Positions 23,144-31,183 of a stretch of DNA of 40,022 nt are shown piece after piece. This DNA is from SVTX01 sp051867975 (lineage in GTDB: Bacteria > Bacillota > Clostridia > Oscillospirales > CAG-272). The DNA is taken from assembly GCA_051867975.1 (NCBI GenBank), contig JBJDZM010000073.1, positions 1-40,022 on the forward strand. The letters are read 5' to 3'. Each line of letters opens with the position of its first letter. Position 1 is the first letter of the stretch. The notes beneath the pieces are model-generated. The model searched no databases and was not told where the DNA came from. It was given only the letters and a program-made list of their open reading frames with translations. Made by a program: the position numbers and the translations under genes.

Positions 23144-24348
23144 GAAAAAAAGAAACAAAACATTCCAATGAACAAAAAGATGAACTTATAAGTTCAGAGG
23201 AGTTTTTAATTCTCTCGGAAGATGAGAGAGAAAAATGGACTCCTGTCAAGGACAAATACGAAAAAGTACCGCTATGGTGCAAGATCGCGCTTATTACCGC
23301 GTTAGTTTCGGTTATTCTGTACGTAATCATTTGTATAAGTCCGCAATTTGCAGACTTCTTCAATGAATATATAGGTGGATTTTTCAGGTTTATTTTCGCA
23401 CAGATATCAAATATCCTTCCGTTCTCGATTGCAGAGGCGGCGTTGATACTGATACCCGTATTCCTTGTACTGATAATCAGATATGTCTGGAAATACCGTT
23501 GCAACACGAGAAAGTCTACTCTTGTAACCTTGGTTTGCATTTTTTCGGTCGCATCTATCTTCCTGTCAAGCTTTATAATTACATTTTCGGCAGGATATCG
23601 CGGAACAAAACTTGAAGAAAAGTTAGGGCTTGAAGCAACCGACATTGATAAAGACGATCTGTATAATGCATCCGTCTATCTTATAGAAGAGATAAACAAG
23701 CTTGAACCCATGATAGAATTCGGTGAGGACGGATTCTCAATCATGCCGTACACATTTTCCGAGATGAACAATAAACTCATTGATGCATATGAGTCCTTCA
23801 GCAAAGAGCATGGCTTTATCAATAATTTTTACAGCAAACTGAAACCGGTGCTTATGAGTGAGGCGATGTCATACGCACACATCACGGGAATATACACGTT
23901 TTTCACAGGAGAATCAAATATCAACGTCGGGTTTCCCGATTACACGATACCGTACACCGCGGCACACGAGCTTGCACATCAAAGAGGGATAGCAAGAGAA
24001 GATGAGGCAAACATGATGGCTTTTCTCGTGTCGGTTGAATCCGACGATATTTATATAAGATACTGTGCATACGTCAACATGTACGAGTACGTTGCAAACG
24101 CACTTTATAAGGCAGACAGAACACTTTACCGAAAGGCAGATGCAATGCTCTCAAGAAATGTATACGGCGAGCAGGTTGCGTACAGTAAATTTTTTAAAAA
24201 ATACGTCAAGTCCGTAACGAGTCAGATAAGCGGAGCAGTCAATGACGCATACCTTCAATCTCAAGGAACAGCCGGAAGGAAGAGCTACGGCATGGTTGTT
24301 GATCTCACCGTGGCATACCTCAAAAGCAACGGACTAATAGAAAAATAA
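23140..24348 (+). CDS. DUF3810-family membrane zinc metallopeptidase-like protein
   Basis: 402 aa. A cytoplasmic charged N-terminus (1-45) precedes three membrane helices (about 46-66, 97-116, 128-150). A large outside domain follows, with the zinc-protease motif HELAHQRG (H276, E277, H280) and EDEANMMAF, whose Glu may be the third ligand. This is the DUF3810 layout; no substrate is established. The start ATG overlaps the pseudouridine synthase stop (ATGA), implying translational coupling. A strong terminator follows. Confidence 0.88.
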   Translation: MRKKETKHSNEQKDELISSEEFLILSEDEREKWTPVKDKYEKVPLWCKIALITALVSVILYVIICISPQFADFFNEYIGGFFRFIFAQISNILPFSIAEAALILIPVFLVLIIRYVWKYRCNTRKSTLVTLVCIFSVASIFLSSFIITFSAGYRGTKLEEKLGLEATDIDKDDLYNASVYLIEEINKLEPMIEFGEDGFSIMPYTFSEMNNKLIDAYESFSKEHGFINNFYSKLKPVLMSEAMSYAHITGIYTFFTGESNINVGFPDYTIPYTAAHELAHQRGIAREDEANMMAFLVSVESDDIYIRYCAYVNMYEYVANALYKADRTLYRKADAMLSRNVYGEQVAYSKFFKKYVKSVTSQISGAVNDAYLQSQGTAGRKSYGMVVDLTVAYLKSNGLIEK

Positions 24349-24367
24349 AGGCAAAATAAATGTCAAA

Positions 24368-24414
24368 AAACAGTCTCAAAGAATATACTGTCTTTGGGAT
24401 TGTTTTTTATTTTT
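24368..24414 (+). terminator. Terminator after the DUF3810 gene
   Basis: 15-bp stem with G-U pairs: aaacagtctcaaaga (24368-24382)/tctttgggattgttt (24391-24405), then tttatttttat. Confidence 0.9.
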
Positions 24415-24658
24415 ATGCATTTTTAATGTCGTACTAAATTACTATATTGATACAACGACATAAATTATTAATTGAATTAGTTTTTTATTTATTTTTTATT
24501 CATCTTTGCGAATTAAACAAGATTCTTATTCATATTTATTGGGATTATTCCAAATAAAGAACAAAAGTACCTTAAATCTATGTCATACATTATTGCAGAA
24601 CTTGTACAGATTATTTGACAAAATTTGTAAATAATTTATTAAAATTAACAAAACGCTA
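24415..24658. other. AT-rich intergenic stretch without a recognisable gene
   Basis: No convincing open frame or RNA is seen. The only structure noted is a perfect 7-bp inverted repeat ATGTCGT (24426-24432)/ACGACAT (24455-24461) with a 22-nt gap, which could be a regulator site. Confidence 0.5.
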
Positions 24659-24687
24659 TTTACATGATTATGCAATTATGATATAAT
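24659..24687 (+). promoter_or_regulatory. murA promoter
   Basis: TTTACA (24659-24664), 17-nt spacer, TATAAT (24682-24687) with extended -10 TG. The untranslated leader is about 130 nt. Confidence 0.82.
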
Positions 24688-24701
24688 ATATTCACGATCC
24701 C

Positions 24702-24732
24702 CACCCGTAAAACCCCGGTTTTTCAGTGGGTG
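24702..24732. repeat. Hairpin in the murA leader, IS200/IS605-end-like
   Basis: CACCC (24702-24706) pairs with GGGTG (24728-24732) around an inner AAAACC-cc-GGTTTT stem (24709-24722). GC-rich in AT-rich surroundings. It resembles the subterminal hairpins of IS200/IS605-type elements, or it may act as a leader structure. No transposase is nearby. Confidence 0.4.
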
Positions 24733-24824
24733 AATCTATCGGATAATCAACATCTCATCGTAGAATAAAATACACTTTGATTTTTTCGCTCAAGCATCAA
24801 GCGGAAGAATACCAGGAGGAAAAT

Positions 24825-26120
24825 ATGGAACAGATCATCATAAACGGCGGCTCTCCCCTTTACGGTAACGTATCTATCGGCGGCATGAAAAATGCAGCTC
24901 TCCCTGTAATTTGCGCATGTGTCCTCAACGAGGAAACATGCATAATCGACAACATTCCTCCTGTAAGCGACATCGAGATTCTTCTTGAAATTCTCTCATC
25001 CATGGGAGCATACGTAAACAGACTCACCAAATACTCCGTGGAAATTTGTTGTAAAAACCTTATCCCCTGCTCCTCTCCCATGGAGCTTGCAAACAAGCTT
25101 CGCGGCTCATCATATCTCCTTGGAGCAGAGTTCGGCAGATTCGGTAAGGCAAGTGTTTCACATCCCGGCGGATGCAGCATAGGCGCCCGCCCTCTCGACC
25201 TTCACATGAAGGCGTTTGAGGCACTCGGTGCAGACTGCTGTCACAAGAACGGCAGACTCGAAGTTGAATCCGAAAACGGTCGTGCCTTAGGAAACAATAT
25301 TTATTTTGACAAGGTCTCCGTAGGCGCAACCGCCAACGCGATTCTTGCGTCTGTTCTTGCAGACGGTGTAACGACGATCGATAACGCCGCTCGCGAGCCT
25401 CACATAGTTGACCTTGCAGTATTCCTCAACGCATGCGGAGCAAACATAACAGGTGCAGGTACATCCGTCATTAAAATAAAGGGAGTTGAAAAGCTCCACG
25501 GTTGCCGTTATTCCATCATTCCAGATATGATTGAAGCAGGTACATATATGGCAGCAGTTGCCGCAACGAGCGGCAGAGTTACCGTAACAAACGTTATCCC
25601 GAAGCATCTTGAAGCAATCACATCAAAGCTTGAAGAAGCGGGTGTGACAGCAACAGTCGGTGACGATTTTATTACGATTGAAAGCACAGGAAAACTCAAA
25701 GGAATCAGCATCGTGACTCAGCCCTACCCCGGATTTGCAACGGATATGCAGGCGCAGTTCGGTGCTATGCTCTGCTTTGCAGAAGGTACATCTGACATTG
25801 TCGAGAACATATTTAACAGCAGATTCCAGTACACCGACGAGCTGTCCAAAATGGGCGCGGATATAAAGGTTGACGGAAATCATGCGGTTATTCGCGGCGG
25901 AGCAAAACTCACAGGCGCGCCCCTCATGTCCCACGACCTTCGCGGCGGTGCGGCTATGGTCATCGCTGCGCTCGCTACTCCGGGTCGGTCTGTCATTGAG
26001 GGCATTGATAAGATTGAACGCGGCTATCATAATATTGTAGGAAAGCTTCGTGACCTCGGTGCGGATATTCAAAAAAAATCCGATTTTTCGGACGAGCAAA
26101 TCATATCTTCCATGAGATAA
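24825..26120 (+). CDS. murA: UDP-N-acetylglucosamine 1-carboxyvinyltransferase (MurA)
   Basis: 431 aa from ATG 24825 (MEQIIINGG), with AGGAGGA 5 nt upstream; an earlier in-frame start at 24777 has no ribosome site. It catalyses the first committed step of peptidoglycan synthesis, adding enolpyruvate from PEP to UDP-GlcNAc. Conserved K22-N23 (GGMKNAALPV) and the catalytic Cys117 in HPGGCSIGARPLDLH are present, so it should be fosfomycin-sensitive in principle. Other segments: LRGSSYLLG, GYPTDMQAQ-type FATDMQAQF, and RGGAAMVIAAL. Firmicutes often have two MurA copies; which one this is cannot be told. Located just before spoIVA, its own transcription unit. Confidence 0.96.
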   Translation: MEQIIINGGSPLYGNVSIGGMKNAALPVICACVLNEETCIIDNIPPVSDIEILLEILSSMGAYVNRLTKYSVEICCKNLIPCSSPMELANKLRGSSYLLGAEFGRFGKASVSHPGGCSIGARPLDLHMKAFEALGADCCHKNGRLEVESENGRALGNNIYFDKVSVGATANAILASVLADGVTTIDNAAREPHIVDLAVFLNACGANITGAGTSVIKIKGVEKLHGCRYSIIPDMIEAGTYMAAVAATSGRVTVTNVIPKHLEAITSKLEEAGVTATVGDDFITIESTGKLKGISIVTQPYPGFATDMQAQFGAMLCFAEGTSDIVENIFNSRFQYTDELSKMGADIKVDGNHAVIRGGAKLTGAPLMSHDLRGGAAMVIAALATPGRSVIEGIDKIERGYHNIVGKLRDLGADIQKKSDFSDEQIISSMR

Positions 26121-26128
26121 CATAAACA
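26101..26128 (+). promoter_or_regulatory. Candidate sigma-E-type promoter of spoIVA
   Basis: tcatatc (26101-26107), 13-nt spacer, cataaaca (26121-26128), compared with the sigma-E pattern TCATATT...CATACANT. Partial match, overlapping the end of murA; spoIVA is a mother-cell sigma-E gene in Bacillus. Confidence 0.35.
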
Positions 26129-26154
26129 TTTCCCTTCTATTCATAAACAGAAAG

Positions 26155-26209
26155 ATCCTCTCATATATTTTAGCGAAAACAATTCGTCTAAAAATATGGG
26201 AGGATTTTT
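26155..26209 (+). promoter_or_regulatory. Long hairpin covering the spoIVA ribosome site
   Basis: Two 23-nt arms (26155-26177 and 26183-26205) with about three mismatches and loop aacaa. The 3' arm contains the whole GGGAGG ribosome site of spoIVA and is followed by ttttt right before the ATG. It could be a murA terminator, a translational block on spoIVA, or both. Confidence 0.7.
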
Positions 26210-27688
26210 ATGGCAGAACATTCTATCTATCATGACATAGCGGAAAGAACCGGCGGAGATATTTATATCGGAGTCGTCGGTCCCGTTAGAACGGGAAAGT
26301 CTACATTTATCAAGAGATTTATGGAAGCCTTGGTGCTTCCGAATATTGCGGAGGGATATTCAAGAGAACGCGCACGTGACGAAATGCCTCAATCCGCGGC
26401 AGGAAAAACGGTCATGACGACCGAACCGAAATTCATTCCCGATGAAGCAGTCCCGATAAATATCGACTCCTGCTCAACATTCAGAGTAAAAATGGTGGAC
26501 TGCGTCGGATATATTGTTCCCGAGGCGCTCGGCACTATCGAAGACGGACAACCGAGAATGGTGCGCACGCCGTGGCGCTCTGAGCCCATGCCATTCGTCG
26601 AGGCGGCGGAAATGGGAACGCACAAGGTCATCAGCGAGCACTCCACTATCGGTATGCTTGTCACAACCGACGGCTCAATAGGCGATATTTCAAGACCGAG
26701 CTACGTTGAGGCTGAGGAAAGAATAGTAAATGAGTTAAAGGCACTCGGAAAGCCCTTTGCCGTGATTCTCAATTCGGCACGTCCCCAGAGCGATGAAGCA
26801 ATTGCACTCGCATACGAGCTTGAGGCTAAATACGAGGTTCCCGTAGCACTTGTTTCCTGCATCGACCTTGATGCCGAGGATATCAGACACATACTCGAGC
26901 TTGTTCTCCACGAGTTCCCTGTCTGCGAGGTTCGCGTATCTCTGCCCGAATGGACGACTGCACTTGACGAAAACCACAAAATAAAGGTATCTCTGCTCAA
27001 CGACATCAAAGACTGTGCGGGAAAGATAAACAAGACAGGAGATATACAAAACGCATTCTCTACCCTTTCTGACAATGAATATATAAAGAGTGCAACAATA
27101 AATGAGATCGACCTCGGTACAGGTTGCGCAAGCATCTCGGTAACAATGAAGGACGGACTGTATTACGACGTTATCAGCGAGCTTACGGGATTTGATATCG
27201 GCGGCGAAGAAGAGCTTATTTCTCTGCTTAAATCCCTTGCCGAGATGAAGGAGAGATACGACAGAATCGAATCCGCGCTTGACGAGGCGGAGGAAAGAGG
27301 ATACGGAATCGTCATGCCCGACGTGCGTGAATTGCATCTTGCAGACCCCGAAATCGTCAAGCAGGCGGGCGGATATGGCGTCAGACTGCGCGCGTCTGCT
27401 CAGTCTATCCACATGATAAGAGCAAATATCGAGACCGAGATAAATCCGATTGTCGGCACGGAGCAGCAATCCGAGGACCTTGTCAAATACATGCTCAAGG
27501 AATTTGAGGAAGACCCCCAGCGCATCTGGAGCTCCAATATGTTCGGCAAGAGCCTGTATGAGCTTGTCAACGAAGGACTCCATTCAAAGCTTGAGCATAT
27601 GCCCGAAGCATCTCGCACAAAGCTCTCCGAAACACTCGAACGCATCATCAACGAAGGCAGCGGCGGACTTATTTGTATTATATTGTAA
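26210..27688 (+). CDS. spoIVA: Stage IV sporulation protein A (spore-coat morphogenetic ATPase)
   Basis: 492 aa, the expected length, similar to Bacillus SpoIVA end to end. It polymerises on the forespore surface using ATP and is the base on which the coat and cortex are built. Walker A GPVRTGKST (24-32) in IYIGVVGPVRTGKSTFIKRF; then EAIPQSAAGKT-like MPQSAAGKTVMTTEPKF, VDCVGYIVPEALG, HSTIGMLVTTDGSI and ILNSARPQSDEAI (NxxxP). The middle and C-terminal domains end in SGGLICIIL, close to the conserved C-terminal tail needed for localisation. Presence of this gene shows the organism descends from, and probably is, an endospore former. Confidence 0.97.
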   Translation: MAEHSIYHDIAERTGGDIYIGVVGPVRTGKSTFIKRFMEALVLPNIAEGYSRERARDEMPQSAAGKTVMTTEPKFIPDEAVPINIDSCSTFRVKMVDCVGYIVPEALGTIEDGQPRMVRTPWRSEPMPFVEAAEMGTHKVISEHSTIGMLVTTDGSIGDISRPSYVEAEERIVNELKALGKPFAVILNSARPQSDEAIALAYELEAKYEVPVALVSCIDLDAEDIRHILELVLHEFPVCEVRVSLPEWTTALDENHKIKVSLLNDIKDCAGKINKTGDIQNAFSTLSDNEYIKSATINEIDLGTGCASISVTMKDGLYYDVISELTGFDIGGEEELISLLKSLAEMKERYDRIESALDEAEERGYGIVMPDVRELHLADPEIVKQAGGYGVRLRASAQSIHMIRANIETEINPIVGTEQQSEDLVKYMLKEFEEDPQRIWSSNMFGKSLYELVNEGLHSKLEHMPEASRTKLSETLERIINEGSGGLICIIL

Positions 27689-27697
27689 AATAACCGA

Positions 27698-27724
27698 CGG
27701 CGGCATTTCTGCCGCCGCCATATT
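27698..27724. terminator. Bidirectional terminator between spoIVA and the BspA-like gene
   Basis: Perfect stem cggcggca (27698-27705)/tgccgccg (27710-27717) with loop tttc, followed on the plus strand by an AT-rich tail (ccatattttattc). Confidence 0.8.
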
Positions 27725-30272
27725 TTATTCTATCTTTTTGCGTTTTAGCAATATCACAGCACCGCAACATATTGTTGCAATCAGCACGGCTGAGCCACTT
27801 CCGATTACCGAACCGCAACCGCCCTTAATTATGTCAACAGAATCACTTGTATCGGGTTCTTCATGTTGAGTTTCAATATCAGAAAACTCTTCTGTATCGG
27901 AAGATTTTTCGGTTTCAGAAGACACCTCTGTAATGGAGGATTCTTCGGTTTCAGAAGGCATCTCTGTAATGGAGGATTCTTCGGTTTCAGAAGACTCCTC
28001 TGTATCGGAGGATTCNNNNNNNNNNNNNNNNNNNNNNNNNNNNNNNNNNNNNNNNNNNNNNNNNNNNNNNNNNNNNNNNNNNNNNNNNNNNNNNNNNNNN
28101 NNNNNNNNNNNNNNNTTCGGTTTCAGAAGACTCCTCTGTATCGGAGGATTCCTCGGTTTCAGAAGACTCCTCTGTATCTGAAGATTCTTCGGTTTCAGAA
28201 GGTTCATCCGTTTCGCTCTCGACTGTCTTTTCTACACCACAGAGACACTTTCCATCTTCGCCATACGCATGAGGTACCTTGCCTGTAATCTCTCCGCAAA
28301 CGCACTCATACCAATGCTCCGAGTCACCGTGATTAAGTTGAGCGTAATCATGTCCGATGGCATCAACTATCTGCTGTGTCTCAAGAATTACATTACATAC
28401 AGAACAATGTTTTCCTTCTGTAAGACCTGTTGCTGTGCAAGTGGGTGCTACCGCTTGATCAATAACCTCTGTATGTCCTATTGCAGAGAACTCAGCATAA
28501 GTCGTGTACCCACAGCCGTCACGCTTGCAAGAATCATAAGCATCCCAACCGATTTCTGTACAAGTCGGTGCTTTTGCATCATGATGTACTTTGTCGTGTC
28601 CGAGCGCATTTCCGTATTCGGTGTCGCATACTTCGCACCTTGCCTTTTCCATGCAAGTAGCCGTTCCGCCTCTGTGTGCTACCGGCGTTTCGGTCGCACC
28701 GCAACCTATGCGTGTACAAGTGCGATAATGTCCTTCTTCGGAAGATGAATATGTCGCACTCCAATCATGCCCAAGCACATCGCCTGTTTCAAAAGTTCCC
28801 GTACCTTTTTCTCCGCACAAAAGACAACTCTTGTAGTAAACCGCTTTGTGTGTGCAATCGGCAACTGACTTGAGATACATATTATCTGCCACTTCAATGT
28901 AGGAATGTGAAGTACATGAAACTGTAACCAAACAATTCGCTGTATATCCGCCATCTGCACTTGTTACTGTTATTGTAGCCGTTCCGACTGAATTTGCCGT
29001 TACCACTCCATTCGAAACAGAAGCAACAGTCGTATCTGATGATTTCCACGAAACCGTTTTGTTTGTTGCATTACCCGGAAAAATTGTCGCCGTAAGAGTT
29101 TCGGTTGCTCCAACATTCATTGCTGTTCTTGTTTTATTGAGAGAAATGCCCGTTACAGCAATGTTTGCAGCTTGAACAGCAATAGTACAATTTGCTTTAA
29201 TTCCACCATCCACGCTTGTTGCTGTAATAGTAGTTGTTCCTGCCGATAGGGCAGTTACAACTCCATCAGAAGAAACGGTTGCAACACTAGGTTTTGAGGA
29301 TGTCCATTCAACATCAGTTATATCTGCATTAGACGGCAATACAGTTGCAACTAATTTATATGTATTTCCTGCCATCAAAGTTTTACTTGTTGTATTTAAT
29401 GCGACTGAGGAAACGTGTACTTTTATCGGAAAAACAACTTCTGCTGATAACAGTGCATCATTACCACTTGATATAGTTACGTTCTCCCAGTCTTCTGAAT
29501 ATCCACCATAATATATTTTTTTAAGTGATGTACAACCCTTAAAAGCAGACGAATCAATTTCTGTTACTGTTTTTGGAATATATATCTCTTCAAGTGAAGT
29601 ACAATTTGCAAAACAGTACATTGGTATTGTAGTAAGATTTCCTTCTTCGATTACTATTTTTGTAAATCCATTTCCGCAAAATGCACCATCACTTAAGTTT
29701 GATAAATTAGATGGTAGTGTTAGAGTATCAACATATTTTAATGCTCCCGCAAATCCACAAAATCCTATTTTCTCCAAGGTACTTGGTAAAGATAAATAGT
29801 GAACATTTGAATTTGTATCTTCAGGATAAGGAATCAGATTGCTTGATATACCATTATAATAAATACCAAAGTTGAATGCATGATCTCCAATAACTTTTAC
29901 CCCTTCTTCGACATTTATCATGTAAACTTCAGAAAAAAAGCCATTCCATGGTCTTGCTCCATTACTTAAATACTGACTATAAAAATTGTAGTTTTTGTAG
30001 ACATAGTTTTCCATTATGCCGCTATCTTTTCCGATTCCTGCCGTCAAAGATAAACGGTTATTATAGTACTTATCACTTATAGATTGATTGTGAGTATGGT
30101 ACTTCCATTCAACCGATAAATTTGATTTTCCGCAATCTCCGCCATACCTTAGGGTCCAATCAATGTCATCCGATGAAGCAGCAAAAACCATCGTCTGTGG
30201 AATCAAGATAATTAGCATACAGAGTATTGAAACAAATAATATTATTATTTTTCTTGTTCGTTTCATTTCCAT
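27725..30272 (-). CDS. BspA-like leucine-rich-repeat/Big_2 surface protein, interrupted by an assembly gap
   Basis: Signal peptide 1-32; BspA-type LRR_5 units about 118-257 (FANCTSLEEIYIPKTVTEID); two Big_2 Ig-like domains (286-367, 371-452; VEWTSSKPSVATVSSDGVV). A Cys/His-rich region follows (453-680; repeats of the form APTCTxxGxTEGKHCSVC...GH), then an acidic repeat of SETEESSDTEES units and a C-terminal GGCGSVIGSGSAVLIATICCGAVILLKRKK membrane anchor in shorter segments GGCGS, AVLIATICCGAVILL, KRKK. The frame ends on a codon boundary at 28116 and resumes on one at 28015, so a true gap length divisible by 3 would keep it open. Likely an adhesin. Shares its promoter with the truncated P-loop fragment. 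Confidence 0.85.
27880..28207 (-). repeat. Acidic Ser/Thr/Glu tandem repeat broken by the N gap
   Basis: About 36-bp DNA units encoding SSDTEESSETEE-like 12-residue blocks (half-units of 18 bp), seen on both sides of the N run. Copies next to the gap are nearly identical, which explains the assembly failure; those near the C-terminus vary (SITEMPSETEES). The true copy number is unknown. Confidence 0.9.
28016..28115. other. Assembly gap (100 N)
   Basis: Exactly 100 N, the usual placeholder for a gap of unknown size, lying inside the coding tandem repeat. Confidence 0.98.
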
Positions 30273-30295
30273 TCAACCTCCAAATTAATTCATAT

Positions 30296-30411
30296 TTAAT
30301 GCAAACTTTATTAGATGATGGTTTGATTTCCTTTGATATTTTTTCAATTGACATTTTCAGGACAGTTGTTTTACCGCATCCCCCATCGCCCTGAATTGCA
30401 ATAATCTTCAT
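30296..30411 (-). pseudogene. Truncated P-loop ATPase (N-terminal fragment)
   Basis: From ATG 30411, preceded by AAGGGGA, the frame begins MKIIAIQGDGGCGKTTVLKM, a beta strand plus Walker A loop (GDGGCGKTT), and continues for about 38 residues. It then runs into the ribosome site and start of the BspA-like gene. A normal P-loop ATPase needs 150 or more further residues, so this is a remnant. The intact promoter and ribosome site now head the BspA-like transcript. It might instead be kept as a short leader peptide. Parent family unknown. Confidence 0.65.
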
Positions 30412-30459
30412 TATTTTCCCCTTTCAATACTGCACCGATTATTGTTTTATTATTCCGAA

Positions 30460-30502
30460 TTGGAATTATTTATATTATAATTCCATTTTAGAATTTTGTC
30501 AA
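30460..30502 (-). promoter_or_regulatory. Promoter and operator-like palindrome for the P-loop fragment/BspA-like gene
   Basis: Minus strand TTGACA (30502-30497), 17-nt spacer, TATAAT (30479-30474). The -10 box overlaps an inverted repeat GGAATTAT (30463-30470)/ATAATTCC (30477-30484), and the -35 region is next to a second pair of arms, TTTTAGAATT and AATTCTAAAA. Palindromes over a promoter beside a divergent XRE gene suggest repression by that regulator. Confidence 0.65.
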
Positions 30503-30551
30503 GATTCTTTTGGGATATAATTCTAAAAAAGAATAAAAAGGACATTTTTCC

Positions 30552-30806
30552 ATGAAAATTCGCAAAAAAGAATACGGAAATGCCAATATGGTTGGTAAAA
30601 AAATTGAGCAGTTGAGAAAAGATAAGGGGATCAAGCAAAAGGATTTTATTGCACAAATGCAGGTAATGGGATGCGATATTAATCCAACCAGCTATTCAAA
30701 ACTTGAGGGGCAAGTACGAAGCGCAACCGACAAGGAGATATTTGTTATATCAAAAATACTCCATGTGCCAATGGAATCCTTGTTTGACAATTCAAATGAA
30801 ATATAA
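30552..30806 (+). CDS. XRE-family helix-turn-helix regulator
   Basis: 84 aa; essentially one Cro/CI-type DNA-binding domain (MVGKKIEQLRKDKGIKQKDF, NPTSYSKLEGQVRSATDKEI, VISKILHVPMESLF). The start is ATG 30552 with AAGGAC 8 nt upstream; an internal ATG (30588) at MVGKK is possible. It is divergent from the P-loop fragment and BspA-like gene, with palindromes between, so it probably regulates itself and that promoter. Such small regulators are common on integrated elements, fitting the gene debris around it. Confidence 0.85.
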   Translation: MKIRKKEYGNANMVGKKIEQLRKDKGIKQKDFIAQMQVMGCDINPTSYSKLEGQVRSATDKEIFVISKILHVPMESLFDNSNEI

Positions 30807-30819
30807 AATTCGCTGTTGA

Positions 30820-30999
30820 TGTGAACACTACACGACTTACATTGCTGTATGCGGGGCTTTCCGAGATTGCTGGGAAGAGACTTATCACTGCCGCGTTACA
30901 AGATATGAAGAAGAGCGCAATGCGATGTGGGAATCCCCCACAGTTTTCTCCTTTGCCTTTTTCCCATTTTTCCAAGAAAAAATCCTATCGAGTGCTTGA
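30820..30999 (+). pseudogene. Unidentified coding-like remnant without a start codon
   Basis: One frame stays open for 59 codons between stops. It reads like protein (CWEETYHCRVTRYEEERNAM then WESPTVFSFAFFPFFQEKIL) but has no start codon at its head or ribosome site. It may be the tail of a lost gene. No family recognised; chance is possible. The rest of the 30807-31183 spacer holds only the fragment at 31055-31123. Confidence 0.35.
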
Positions 31000-31054
31000 G
31001 AAAAGATATATAAATAGACTGAGCGACGACATCTCTGCCGCCGCTCTAATATTT

Positions 31055-31123
31055 TCAATTTATTCTTTTCTGTTTAAACAATATCAAATCACCGCAACAT
31101 ACTATCGTAACAGGAACGGCTGA
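31055..31123 (-). pseudogene. C-terminal remnant of a BspA-like surface protein paralogue
   Basis: The minus strand encodes SAVPVTIVCCGDLILFKQKR-IN-stop, which aligns with the end of the gapped surface protein (SAVLIATICCGAVILLKRKK-IE-stop). The homology continues past the stop into a decayed copy of its terminator (tctgccgccgct at about 31034-31045). Nothing else of the protein remains upstream. This marks a lost or recombined copy of the surface-protein gene. Confidence 0.75.
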
Positions 31124-31183
31124 GAAATTAATATTTTGAACTATATTAGTTTTCTTCTAATTTTTCCAAAAACTCTGAAGGTT

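Noticed and set aside
24601..24650. A second promoter (ttgaca near 24615) upstream of murA
   Set aside because: No acceptable -10 box lies at the right distance; the promoter at 24659-24687 is much better.
26735..27583. 282-codon minus-strand open frame
   Set aside because: Antisense shadow of spoIVA, whose own frame shows clear family motifs.
27880..28207. Short tandem repeats as a possible CRISPR or origin iteron cluster
   Set aside because: They are in-frame coding units (TEESSE) within a surface protein.
30821..31123. 100-codon plus-strand open frame after the XRE gene
   Set aside because: GTG start without a ribosome site; it crosses two different remnants, one of which is coding on the opposite strand.
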